Source: Blautia sp.
Lineage (GTDB): Bacteria > Bacillota > Clostridia > Lachnospirales > Lachnospiraceae
NCBI GenBank assembly: GCA_026169535.1
Contig: JAPFCU010000017.1
Location: 1-55,711, forward strand
DNA length: 55,711 nt
Reading direction: 5' to 3'
Shown here one piece after another: positions 24,983 through 33,577 of this stretch (the first letter of the stretch is position 1; each line of letters starts with the position of its first letter). The notes under the pieces are model-generated. The model was given only the letters and a program-made list of their open reading frames with translations, made no database searches and was not told where the DNA came from. The position numbers and the translations under genes are program-made.

Positions 24983-25999
24983 TCAGCTGATTCTTTTAAG
25001 AAGCGACTCTGCATTATCCTTTGTCACTTTTATATAATCGATCATATTTACCGTTTCCGGTTCTCCTCCCTGAATATACTGTGCTACAGCTGCCGCGGCT
25101 GTATGGGACTGACTGAAATAATCGTTAAACACCGTGGCTGTCAGCTCTCCTTCCTCAATCCCCTGTACAGCCTCCGGAAGTGCGTCTACACCTGTAAGAT
25201 AAATATCCTTCCCGATTTCTCTTCCGGCCTCTCTGACTGCTGTCAGCGCCCCCAGAGCCATTGTATCATTATTACAGAATATGACGTCTATTTCCTTTCC
25301 AAACTTCTCCAGCGCTTTTCTGGCAATATCAGCTCCCTGGTCTCTGTTCCAGCTTCCATTTTCTGCCATAAGTTCTTTTGTTTTGATTCCTGCATCCTCC
25401 AATGCTTTCACCGAATATGCAGATCTGTACTGGGTATCTATGTTTTCTGGCTCGCCCTGTATCATCACATAGGAAACCGTTCCATCTCCATTGATATCTC
25501 CTCTCGTCTCTGTAGCCGCAATTTCTTCACCCTGGTATGTCCCGGATTGCCTCGCATCTGCCCCTACATAAACAGCCTGAAGTTCTTCCTCTTCCCATCT
25601 GAGCATTTCTGCTTCATAAGGCTGACGATTAACATAGATTACAGGTATCCCGGATTCACTGCATATATCCGTGATCTGAGGTGCACTGGACGGATGTACC
25701 AGATTCAGGATCATAGCATCCACCTGATGATCAATAAATCCTCTGATCTGTTCCGTTTGTATCTCCTGATTATTTTCAGCATCCTCCACCAGAATATCCT
25801 CCTCACAAAACTCTAATTCCTCTGTAAGATAGCGTACTAGCTCTGTGCGATATAAAGTCATATAATCATCTTCAAAATCATAAATAGAAATACCTATCCT
25901 GGCATTTTCTCTGTTCTCTGTCGCTGCAGCCTCCACGGATATGCCTGCACTGCTGATAACTGCGGCACAGGACAAAACTGCCAGTAGCCTTTTTTTCAT
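24983..25999 (-). CDS. secreted galactose/glucose-binding protein (MglB-like)
   Basis: The 338-aa protein has a signal peptide (cleavage probably near VEA-AA, about residue 25) and a full MglB-like fold. Pocket equivalents are present: Asp in YDFEDDYM, Asn in ILNLVHP, Asp and Arg in PENIDTQYR (the MglB His is Asn here), Trp in GSWNRDQ, Asn in CNNDTM, Asp in GVDALPEA and Asn in TVFNDY. The calcium loop DINGDGTVS is conserved. No clear lipobox or other anchor is seen, so how it is kept at the cell surface is unclear. It is the first gene of the sensing locus, with a GGAGGGGG site before the ATG. The one changed pocket residue suggests a ligand that differs from that of the paralogue at 19379. 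Confidence 0.85.
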   Translation of the reverse strand: MKKRLLAVLSCAAVISSAGISVEAAATENRENARIGISIYDFEDDYMTLYRTELVRYLTEELEFCEEDILVEDAENNQEIQTEQIRGFIDHQVDAMILNLVHPSSAPQITDICSESGIPVIYVNRQPYEAEMLRWEEEELQAVYVGADARQSGTYQGEEIAATETRGDINGDGTVSYVMIQGEPENIDTQYRSAYSVKALEDAGIKTKELMAENGSWNRDQGADIARKALEKFGKEIDVIFCNNDTMALGALTAVREAGREIGKDIYLTGVDALPEAVQGIEEGELTATVFNDYFSQSHTAAAAVAQYIQGGEPETVNMIDYIKVTKDNAESLLKRIS

Positions 26000-26100
26000 T
26001 AGTTTCCCCCTCCTTTAACCTCATGGACTAATCATGTCCATTAACATTATTTTAACAGTCTCCATAAAAAAAATACAGATGTTTTCTTTATCTTCCATAA

Positions 26101-26130
26101 CCATTCACAAAAAAATGAAGCCATTCATAA
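26101..26130. repeat. direct repeat CCATTCAYAA, candidate YesN operator
   Basis: CCATTCACAA (26101-26110) and CCATTCATAA (26121-26130) are spaced exactly 20 bp, two helical turns, about 100 bases upstream of the first sensing-locus gene. AraC-type dimers often bind such tandem half-sites. The link to the YesN-type regulator is inference. Confidence 0.45.
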
Positions 26131-26154
26131 TTTCAGACTCTGAAAGTCCTCCTC

Positions 26155-26183
26155 TTGCTCCTGACAGGATTTCAGGATATAAT
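26155..26183 (+). promoter_or_regulatory. probable promoter of the DUF4317 gene
   Basis: -35 TTGCTC (26155-26160), 17-bp spacer, consensus -10 TATAAT (26178-26183), about 40 bases before the start codon. Confidence 0.6.
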
Positions 26184-26225
26184 AGATTTCTGAACTCTGC
26201 ATAAAAATAAGGAGACATTTACTCT

Positions 26226-27359
26226 ATGAATAAAAAAGAAATATCCGAGATCAAAAAACAGTTTACTCCTGACAGATGCTCTATTACCCGCATCTGCGGC
26301 TGCTACGTTGACGGGGAAAAAAACAAAAAAACAGAACTGAAAGAAGCTTTTCTCTCCCTTTCCGAAGAAGAAAGCTTCAAATATTTTGAGATTTTTAAAA
26401 AAACTCTGTCCGGAACAATTGGAAAAAATCTTATTAATATGGAATTTCCTCTGGATCAGGAAAAAGAAGGAGGAACTCAGGAATTCCTTATGAAGCTTCG
26501 TGGAAGCAAGCTTCAGGATGATGCCCTTATTGAAGAATTTTATGACAAGATCATACAGTCCTACGACTACGGAGAGAACTATTATATTATACTGATACAT
26601 GCAGTATATGACATTCCCGGAAGATCCTCTGACGGCATGGATATGTTCGATGCCTCTGATGAAATCTATGACCACATCCTCTGCAGCATCTGTCCGGTAA
26701 AGCTGTCCAAAGCAGGACTCTGCTATAATGCAGAAACCAATCACATTGAAGACCGTATCCGGGACTGGATCGTAGAAATGCCTGATCTGGGATTTCTCTT
26801 TCCGGTATTTAATGACAGAAGTACCGATATCCATGGACTTCTTTACTATTCCAAAAACGCCGAACAGCTGCGCAGCACTTTTGTAGACGAACTTTTTGGA
26901 TGTATCACACCACTTTCTGCCGGAGGGCAGAGGGATTCTTTCAACGCCCTTGTGGAAGAAACGCTAGGAGAAGACTGCGCCTACGATACGGTTATGAATA
27001 TACATGAAAAATTAAATGAGTGGGTAGAAGCTCAGAAGGATTCTCCGGAACCGGCTGTATTGACAAAACCGGAAGTGAAACGTCTGTTTGAAGAGTGTGG
27101 TGTAGAAGAGGAAAAACTGGAAACCTTTGATTCCTGTTATGAAGCTACTGCAGGAGAAAACACAGCTCTTATGGCTTCTAATATCACCAATACCAGAAGA
27201 ATGGAGATCAAAACACCGGATGTTGTTATCCATGTAGATCCTGACCGTGCAGAACTGATAGAAACAAAGATTGTGGACGGCCGGAAATGTCTGGTCATTC
27301 CTATGGAGGGAGACATTGAAGTCAATGGTATCCATGTTTCTTTTTCAGAAGATAACTAA
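26226..27359 (+). CDS. DUF4317 family protein, unknown function
   Basis: The 377-aa cytosolic protein matches the DUF4317 family common in Lachnospiraceae: it begins MNKKEISEIKKQFTP and continues with SITRICGCYVDGEKNK. It has no signal peptide or membrane segments. The C-terminal third ends in a short beta-rich stretch (VVIHVDPDRAELIETKIVDG) with a repeated turn pattern. No catalytic motif is evident, and the function of the family is not known. ATG 26226 follows AAGGAGA. It is a monocistronic unit with its own promoter and a shared terminator, flanked by divergent sensing genes and the convergent foldase gene. Confidence 0.85.
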   Translation: MNKKEISEIKKQFTPDRCSITRICGCYVDGEKNKKTELKEAFLSLSEEESFKYFEIFKKTLSGTIGKNLINMEFPLDQEKEGGTQEFLMKLRGSKLQDDALIEEFYDKIIQSYDYGENYYIILIHAVYDIPGRSSDGMDMFDASDEIYDHILCSICPVKLSKAGLCYNAETNHIEDRIRDWIVEMPDLGFLFPVFNDRSTDIHGLLYYSKNAEQLRSTFVDELFGCITPLSAGGQRDSFNALVEETLGEDCAYDTVMNIHEKLNEWVEAQKDSPEPAVLTKPEVKRLFEECGVEEEKLETFDSCYEATAGENTALMASNITNTRRMEIKTPDVVIHVDPDRAELIETKIVDGRKCLVIPMEGDIEVNGIHVSFSEDN

Positions 27360-27364
27360 TGCAT

Positions 27365-27400
27365 AAAAGGAGAGCCTTTTGCCGGCTCCCCTTTTTATTT
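27365..27400. terminator. bidirectional terminator between DUF4317 and prsA-like genes
   Basis: Arms 27365-27376 (AAAAGGAGAGCC) and 27384-27395 (GGCTCCCCTTTT) pair with one mismatch. A T-rich tract follows on the plus strand, and the A run on the left serves as the T run for minus-strand transcripts. Confidence 0.8.
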
Positions 27401-27408
27401 TATCTCTT

Positions 27409-28587
27409 TTATTCTCCTGCTGCCTCAGCCTCTTCTTCTGCCGGCACCAGAACCTCATCTTCCGGAAGTTCCTCGGAGGAAGCATCCTCTGATGTTTCTT
27501 CTGCAGGTGTCTCCTCTGATGTATCTTCTGCACCTTCTTCTGTCTCAGGTACAGAAATGACAAATTTATTGTTGTCTGTAATGGTAAGAGTTTTCAGAAC
27601 TTTTTTATCTACAGTGATCTCTGCTTCCTCTCTCCAGCTTGCAGTAGTGTCTGTATAAAGTTCGCTCTTTCTTTCTTCAATGATAGAATCCTTTTTATCT
27701 GCAGTGGCTTCCTCATCATTGATCTTATCCAGTCTGACAACATAATATCCTGTGTCTGTTTCAATCACATCCGGTCCCATTTCTCCGTCTTTAAGGGATC
27801 TGAGTACCTCCAGCACCTTGGCCGGATAACTGGAAGAAGCGTCTTCCTCATCCTTCGGAGCCGTTGTATCAAAGGTTCCGTCAAGAGCTGTATATTCTTC
27901 ATTAACTGCTTTTACGACCTCTTCAAAGTCCGCTTTTGGATCCTTTTTCATATTATCCAGGATTTCCTGTGCTTCCTCTTTTTTCTTCTTTATTTCCTTT
28001 TCTTCGAGATCTGCCGTACTGATGCTTACATAACTGAAAGAAGACTGCTGTGACTCTTCTTCTGATACTTCTGTATCTACGTCTGCCACAATAGGATCAT
28101 GCATACGGGCCTCATAAGTCCTGAGTTCCAGATAAGTTTTTACCTGTTCTTCCGTAACCGCCAGTTTTTCAATAGTTTCCTGGCTGTTGGCCTTTATAAA
28201 TTCTGCTGCTGCTTCTGCAATGGCTTTCTGATCTTCTTCTGTGACCTCCACACCATAGTCTGCCGCCTTTTCTTTCATGATATACATAGTCTCCAGTTCT
28301 TCCAGAGACTGCTCTACTGCCTGCTGGCCAAAGGTTTTGCCCTCTTCTGCCTCTGTCTCCCAGATAGCAAAATCAGAACCTCCCATAAAGCTTGCATACA
28401 TTGCCTCTGTCTGAGCCTGACTCTGACGTACCATGATGCTCAGTACACCCATTGGGATTTCTGTTCCATTCACGGTTGCGACTGTTTTGGTACCATCTAA
28501 TTTTTTCTCACCGCAGCCTGTAAGCAATCCCATAGCCATTACGCCTGCAAGTGCGGCAACGGCTGCTCTTTTTGACATTTTTTTCAT
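27409..28587 (-). CDS. prsA: foldase lipoprotein (PrsA/SurA-like peptidyl-prolyl isomerase)
   Basis: The 392-aa protein has a lipoprotein signal (lipobox LLTGC, Cys about residue 23) and a SurA-type N-terminal helical region (VATVNGTEIPMGVLS, EQSLEELETMYIMKEKAADY). A parvulin-like region follows, ending in TDTGYYVVRLDKI. The tail from about 345 is very acidic and low in complexity (many Glu, Pro, Thr, Ser). PrsA proteins fold exported proteins outside the membrane; isomerase activity here is not certain because the parvulin core is diverged. ATG 28587 is chosen because GGAGG lies just before it. It follows mfd and pth, a common Firmicute arrangement, but has its own promoter. Confidence 0.85.
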   Translation of the reverse strand: MKKMSKRAAVAALAGVMAMGLLTGCGEKKLDGTKTVATVNGTEIPMGVLSIMVRQSQAQTEAMYASFMGGSDFAIWETEAEEGKTFGQQAVEQSLEELETMYIMKEKAADYGVEVTEEDQKAIAEAAAEFIKANSQETIEKLAVTEEQVKTYLELRTYEARMHDPIVADVDTEVSEEESQQSSFSYVSISTADLEEKEIKKKKEEAQEILDNMKKDPKADFEEVVKAVNEEYTALDGTFDTTAPKDEEDASSSYPAKVLEVLRSLKDGEMGPDVIETDTGYYVVRLDKINDEEATADKKDSIIEERKSELYTDTTASWREEAEITVDKKVLKTLTITDNNKFVISVPETEEGAEDTSEETPAEETSEDASSEELPEDEVLVPAEEEAEAAGE

Positions 28588-28622
28588 ATTATCCTCCATT
28601 GTAGCCTGATTTCATAGCTACA

Positions 28623-28651
28623 AGTATAAACTTTTTTCTCTCTGAGGGCAA
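28623..28651 (-). promoter_or_regulatory. sigma-A promoter of the prsA-like gene
   Basis: Minus strand: -35 TTGCCC (28646-28651), 17-bp spacer, -10 TATACT (28623-28628). A small GTAGC/GCTAC hairpin can form in the leader before the ribosome binding site. Confidence 0.7.
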
Positions 28652-28705
28652 GGAGAAACAGAAAAATACATGTTTTTTCACATATTCTGCACAATTTTAT
28701 GTGCA

Positions 28706-31700
28706 CTACTCCTCCACCAGCTGATTCAGTTCTTCCAGAAATCCTGTAAGAGCCTCCAGGACACGCCCCTGCGGGGTAAAAATAAATTTCGGTTCCTGCT
28801 CTGCCTTAAACTGCAGCCCTCTCCGATACTTCTGCATCAGTGCCGGAATACCTGCAGGATTGATCTGCGCTTTTTCATAAAGTGTGATCCGCATATCTTT
28901 TCCCAGCTGTTTGATCTCTGTGACATAGGTTCTATGGGCAAGCGCTTTCATCCTTGCGATAGCCAGAAGGTTCAGCACTGCTTTGGGCATCTCCCCAAAG
29001 CGGTCCAGAAGCTCTTCCAGCATATCGTCATAATCCTGCTGATTTTCAATCCCGGCTATCCTTTTATAAATATCCAGTTTCTGATATTCGTTGCTGATAT
29101 AGGAATCCGGAATAAAAGCGTCCATAGTCAGATCGATGGTTGTCTCAAAGTCCTCCATAGTATGGATTCCTTTGGCTTCCTTTACCGCCTCACTGAGCAT
29201 TTTACAATAAAGATCATATCCTACTGCGTTCATATGACCGTGCTGCTCCGCTCCCAGAAGATTCCCTGCACCACGAAGTTCAAGATCGCGCATGGCAATT
29301 TTGAATCCGCTTCCCAGATCTGTATATTCCCTGATAGCAGAAAGCCTTTTTTCTGCGGTTTCCTTCAGCATGGTATTTTTACGGTACATGAGAAACGCAT
29401 ATGCTGTCCGGTTGGATCGTCCGATACGTCCCCGAAGCTGATAGAGCTGAGACAGACCGTAACGGTCAGAATCATGGATGATCATTGTATTTACGTTGGA
29501 GATATCAAGACCTGTCTCAATGATAGTGGTAGAGACCAGCACATCAATATCCCCATTAATAAAGGCAAACATCACACCCTCCAGTTCCCGTTCACTCATC
29601 TGACCATGTGCAAAATCAATCCTCGCATCGGGAAGCAACTTGGAAAGACGCAATGCTACCTCTGCAATATCATTGACCCGGTTATATACATAATAAACCT
29701 GACCGCCCCGACGCAGCTCACGGTTTACTGCTTCTCTTACCGTTTCTTCATCATACTCCATTACATAGGTCTGAATAGGCACTCGATCCATAGGCGGCTC
29801 TTCCAGCACGCTCATATCACGGATTCCGATGAGGCTCATATGAAGTGTCCTTGGAATCGGAGTAGCCGTCAGCGTGAGAACGTCGATATCTTTTTTCAGC
29901 TGCTTGATCTTTTCTTTATGGACAACACCAAATCTCTGCTCCTCATCGATGATCAGAAGTCCCAGGTTCTTAAATTCCACATCCTTGGAAAGAACCCGGT
30001 GGGTCCCCACAATAATATCCACTTGGCCTTTTTTCAGATCACTGATGGTCTTCTGCTGCTGGGCGGGAGTGCGGAAACGGCACAGAAGATCCACCCTTAC
30101 CGGAAATTCTTTCATCCTCTGAACAAAGGTATTATAAACCTGCTGGGCAAGGATGGTCGTAGGAACAAGATAAATAACCTGGCGGCTTTCCTGTACCGCC
30201 TTAAAGGCTGCACGGAGAGCAATCTCCGTCTTTCCGTAGCCTACGTCTCCGCACACCAGACGGTCCATGATCTTGGTACTTTCCATATCTTTTTTTGTGT
30301 CTTCGATAGCCGCAAGCTGATCTTCTGTTTCCTCATAGGGAAACATCTCCTCAAACTCTCTCTGCCATACGGTGTCCGGTCCGCACACATAGCCTTCCTT
30401 TTCCTGACGCACTGCATAAAGTTCTACCAGCTCTTTGGCAATGTTCCGCACAGCGCCCTTTACTCTGGATTTTGTCTTTTTCCACTCCTGGCCGCCCAGT
30501 TTATTCAGCCTTGGAGCTTTTGCCGCCTCTGCACCGGAATATTTCTGCAGAGAATCCAGCTGTGTTGCAAGAATATAAAGATTGCTTCCGCCCCGGTATT
30601 CTATCTTGATATAATCCTTGACGATCCGGTCTACTTCGACCTTTTCAATTCCTTTATAAATGCCAAGTCCATGTTTCTCATGAACCACAAAATCTCCAAC
30701 AGACAGCTCCGAAAAATCCTGGATCCTCTGACCGCTGTAATTTTTCTTTTTCTTGCGAGGCTTCTGCTCTTTGCCAAAAATATCCGTCTCTGTGATCACA
30801 GCAAATTTTACCAGAGGATATTCGAAGCCTTTCCGGGCATGTCCGTATACCACCATAATCTCTCCGGGTTCCAGAATGCGATCGCTGTCCTGCCCGTAAA
30901 AAGCATTAAGACCCTCGTCCTGCAAATCCTTTGCCAGCCGCTCTGCCCTTGTTCTGGATCCGGACATCAGTACAATCTGATATCCCTGTTTTTTGTATTT
31001 CTGCAGATCCTTTACCAGAAGCTCAAAACTGCTCTGATAGGAGCTCATAGATTTTACAGTAAGATTGTGTACTCCTGTGATGTTCCAGCCGGATCTCTTT
31101 GGTTCCAGAGAAGAAAGTGACACACAGTTTCTTTTGTTCAGCTTCCGACAGACTTCCTCCCAGGAGCACATCCAGCCTTCCGAAAGATTCTGCTCTCCTT
31201 TTTCTTCACGGTTCCGGCAGCTTTGACGAAATTCCTCTTCCACCGCTTTTGCATTTTCTGTAAGCCGGTTCGGTTCATCCAGAAATATCATAGAACTCTC
31301 CGGATCAAAATAATCCAGAAACGTGATTCCGCTTTTTTCCACCTGCGGTTCTGCTGCCGGATAGATCACAATTTCCTCCAGATTCTCAATGGAACGCTGA
31401 CTCTGGGCGTCAAAGCTTCGAATTGAATCAATTTCATCTCCCCACAGCTCGATTCTCCAGGGATTCTCTTCTGTAAGAGAATAAATGTCAATGATCCCTC
31501 CCCTTACAGAAAACTGTCCCGGCATTTCTACCTGCCCCACACGTTCATAGCCCATGGCAACAAGATCTGTTTTCAGCTTATCAATATCCAGCTGGCTGTC
31601 ATTGCGAAAAGCAAGGATCTGTCCACGGATTTCCTGAAGCGGCGCCAGAAAATCCATACAGCCGTCCACGCTTGTAACCACAGTAATCTCCTCCTGAGTC

Positions 31701-32023
31701 AGAAGAGCCCGGATCACCTGCATTCTCTGACGAATCAGGAGATTTCCGTGGATATCCGCCTGAAAGAAAAGAAGATCCCTGGCCGGATAATAATAAACAT
31801 TTTTTTCATAAAAACGATAATCTTCATAAATCTGTTTTGCGCTGCGCTCATCCTCAGAAATAATCAGATGACATGGAAAGAGCCCGGAAAGCCCATATAT
31901 CATATGTGCCTTCTGGGACTCCATACAGCCGCTGACAGCCAGGACACCACGGTTATTTTTCACCTGTGCCTGGATTTCCTCCATCTCTGCTAGCTTTTGC
32001 AGAGGCTGCAAAAATGTTTTCAT
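28706..32023 (-). CDS. mfd: transcription-repair coupling factor Mfd
   Basis: The 1105-aa protein has the full Mfd layout: UvrB-like N-terminal modules (about 1-340, GQFSVRGGIIDIY), an RNA polymerase-interacting domain (about 470-540, VGDFVVHEKHGLGIYKGIEK), a RecG-like helicase core (about 570-930) and a TRCF C-terminal domain (about 980-1085). The helicase motifs are Walker A CGDVGYGKTEIALRA, DEEQRFG, TATPIPRTL and QLRGRIGRS. It removes stalled RNA polymerase at DNA lesions and recruits UvrA. It overlaps the pth stop codon (ATGA), so translation is coupled. Long open frames on the opposite strand here are shadows. Confidence 0.97.
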   Translation of the reverse strand: MKTFLQPLQKLAEMEEIQAQVKNNRGVLAVSGCMESQKAHMIYGLSGLFPCHLIISEDERSAKQIYEDYRFYEKNVYYYPARDLLFFQADIHGNLLIRQRMQVIRALLTQEEITVVTSVDGCMDFLAPLQEIRGQILAFRNDSQLDIDKLKTDLVAMGYERVGQVEMPGQFSVRGGIIDIYSLTEENPWRIELWGDEIDSIRSFDAQSQRSIENLEEIVIYPAAEPQVEKSGITFLDYFDPESSMIFLDEPNRLTENAKAVEEEFRQSCRNREEKGEQNLSEGWMCSWEEVCRKLNKRNCVSLSSLEPKRSGWNITGVHNLTVKSMSSYQSSFELLVKDLQKYKKQGYQIVLMSGSRTRAERLAKDLQDEGLNAFYGQDSDRILEPGEIMVVYGHARKGFEYPLVKFAVITETDIFGKEQKPRKKKKNYSGQRIQDFSELSVGDFVVHEKHGLGIYKGIEKVEVDRIVKDYIKIEYRGGSNLYILATQLDSLQKYSGAEAAKAPRLNKLGGQEWKKTKSRVKGAVRNIAKELVELYAVRQEKEGYVCGPDTVWQREFEEMFPYEETEDQLAAIEDTKKDMESTKIMDRLVCGDVGYGKTEIALRAAFKAVQESRQVIYLVPTTILAQQVYNTFVQRMKEFPVRVDLLCRFRTPAQQQKTISDLKKGQVDIIVGTHRVLSKDVEFKNLGLLIIDEEQRFGVVHKEKIKQLKKDIDVLTLTATPIPRTLHMSLIGIRDMSVLEEPPMDRVPIQTYVMEYDEETVREAVNRELRRGGQVYYVYNRVNDIAEVALRLSKLLPDARIDFAHGQMSERELEGVMFAFINGDIDVLVSTTIIETGLDISNVNTMIIHDSDRYGLSQLYQLRGRIGRSNRTAYAFLMYRKNTMLKETAEKRLSAIREYTDLGSGFKIAMRDLELRGAGNLLGAEQHGHMNAVGYDLYCKMLSEAVKEAKGIHTMEDFETTIDLTMDAFIPDSYISNEYQKLDIYKRIAGIENQQDYDDMLEELLDRFGEMPKAVLNLLAIARMKALAHRTYVTEIKQLGKDMRITLYEKAQINPAGIPALMQKYRRGLQFKAEQEPKFIFTPQGRVLEALTGFLEELNQLVEE

Positions 32024-32598
32024 ACGACCCCCGTTTTTTTGTTAAACTCATTCATGGCTGCGTCTATTCCTCTGGAAAGGATCATTTCCACCGCTTTCAC
32101 CGCACGTTCCTGTGCTTCGTCCACCAGCTTTCTCTGCTGAGTATCAAATCTTCCCAGAACATGATCCGCCAGATCCCAGCCCTGTGGCTTGGCACCTACA
32201 CCAACCTTGATACGGACAAATTTCTGTGTTCCCAGCTGTTTGATCAGATCCTTGATCCCGTTATGTCCTCCGGCACTTCCCTGCTTCCGGATTCTTAACT
32301 GTCCCGGCTCCAGATCAATATCATCATAAACCACGATCATTTCTGTTTCCGGATCGATCTTAAAATAATGTGCCATATCCCTTACAGGACCGCCGCTCAG
32401 ATTCATATAAGAAAGAGGTTTCATCAGAAGCACCTGTTCTCCTCCGATGATTCCCTTTCCATACATGGCATTGAATTTTACGCCGCCCTGGGGAATCCTG
32501 TGTTCCTCCACCAGACGGTCGATCACATCAAAGCCCATATTGTGCCGGGTGGCTTCATACTGCCTTCCTGGATTTCCCAGACCAACTACTAAATACAT
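32020..32598 (-). CDS. pth: peptidyl-tRNA hydrolase
   Basis: The 192-aa enzyme shows the Pth signatures GLGNPGRQYEATRHNMGFDV (Asn and catalytic His in the first 22 residues), LLMKPLSYMNLSGG and VYDDIDLEPGQLRIRKQGSA with the catalytic-site Asp. It releases tRNA from peptidyl-tRNAs that drop off ribosomes. ATG 32598 follows AAGGAGA. It is placed 15 bases after a COG0523-family gene and overlaps mfd at its end, so it belongs to a long minus-strand operon. Confidence 0.97.
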   Translation of the reverse strand: MYLVVGLGNPGRQYEATRHNMGFDVIDRLVEEHRIPQGGVKFNAMYGKGIIGGEQVLLMKPLSYMNLSGGPVRDMAHYFKIDPETEMIVVYDDIDLEPGQLRIRKQGSAGGHNGIKDLIKQLGTQKFVRIKVGVGAKPQGWDLADHVLGRFDTQQRKLVDEAQERAVKAVEMILSRGIDAAMNEFNKKTGVV

Positions 32599-32613
32599 GC
32601 CTTTTCTCCTTAC

Positions 32614-33564
32614 TTAATTAAAATATACCATTTCCTCTTCCAGAGGCTCACAGGGTTCTACAAAATCTGCATAAAGCACGATTCCTTCTCCCTGATATTC
32701 CATACGGTTTTCAATCCCTACCTTTGCAGTGACCTCCACCCACTGTCCCTGATTCAGCTTTGGTGCAAAAGCGCTTTTGCACACATAGCCCAGAAACGTA
32801 GTATCATCTGCACAGCAGGTCATGGCGGTACGGCCCGGAACAAAGAATTTACTTCCCATTCCTCTTGGCTTCATAACTCTTGCCTTAAATTTCACAGTTT
32901 TATCTACATAAGTCTCCGGATGATCCATGGCATCCACAAACCAGATTCCATAATCCTCCGGAAGGATTTCAATCACCGGAGCATTGACATCAAACGGCAT
33001 CTCATCCTGGAAAATATCATCCAGTTCCCCTTCTTCATCCTCGAAGATCACCTCTGCCCTCTGGTTTGCAACCTTGATTCCTCTTCTGTAGGTGGCAAGA
33101 GGATCTTCTTTTTTGCAGCGGTTAAATACAACCATGTCGCTGCCTCTTACCATATCCATAAAAATCGACTTCATATTTGCCATATACATCTGGAAAGTGC
33201 TCGCATCCACACAGGTAATCTGCTGCTCTATGCCCCATCCTGCCGGTTTCTCCATTTTTTCAAAATTGCTTACCAGCCACATACCGTTATATTCTATGAT
33301 CACTCTTTCAGGCTGGTACAGGATATCCATAGCTGCCAGACGGTCTGGAGTAAGGTCTTCTTCTTTTTCAATGATCTCCACTACCGTATTGCTCATTTCC
33401 AGAACTGCTTTGTCATATTCCTCTTCGCCCTCTTCACAGAGAATCAGAAGAGTTCTTCCTTCTGTATAAAAATAATCCTGCTGCAGAGTAAAATTCAGAA
33501 AAGAGGTCTTTCCACTTTCCAAAAAGCCTGTAAGCAGATAAATTGGTACTGTAATCTCGTTCAT
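32614..33564 (-). CDS. COG0523 (CobW-like) GTPase fused to a TIGR03943/DUF1980-like domain
   Basis: The 316-aa protein has an N-terminal P-loop GTPase domain (about residues 1-180) with GFLESGKTSFLN as Walker A, but no CxCC metal motif like its neighbour. The C-terminal part (about 200-305) resembles the TIGR03943/DUF1980 family: KFKARVM, RTAMTCCADDTTFLGYVC and NQGQWVEVTAKV. TIGR03943 (YcgQ-type) proteins occur with zinc-responsive genes in Bacillus, and COG0523 proteins are metal chaperones or insertases, so a role in zinc or another metal's allocation is likely (inference). ATG 33564 follows AGGAGG. It lies 13 bases after the His-rich paralogue gene and 15 before pth. Confidence 0.8.
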   Translation of the reverse strand: MNEITVPIYLLTGFLESGKTSFLNFTLQQDYFYTEGRTLLILCEEGEEEYDKAVLEMSNTVVEIIEKEEDLTPDRLAAMDILYQPERVIIEYNGMWLVSNFEKMEKPAGWGIEQQITCVDASTFQMYMANMKSIFMDMVRGSDMVVFNRCKKEDPLATYRRGIKVANQRAEVIFEDEEGELDDIFQDEMPFDVNAPVIEILPEDYGIWFVDAMDHPETYVDKTVKFKARVMKPRGMGSKFFVPGRTAMTCCADDTTFLGYVCKSAFAPKLNQGQWVEVTAKVGIENRMEYQGEGIVLYADFVEPCEPLEEEMVYFN

Positions 33565-33577
33565 CCTTATCCTCCTG

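Noticed and set aside
28670..31120. Very long plus-strand open frame (816 codons) opposite mfd
   Set aside because: Its translation is rich in Cys, His and Phe with no family features, and it is fully antisense to mfd, whose motifs are unambiguous.
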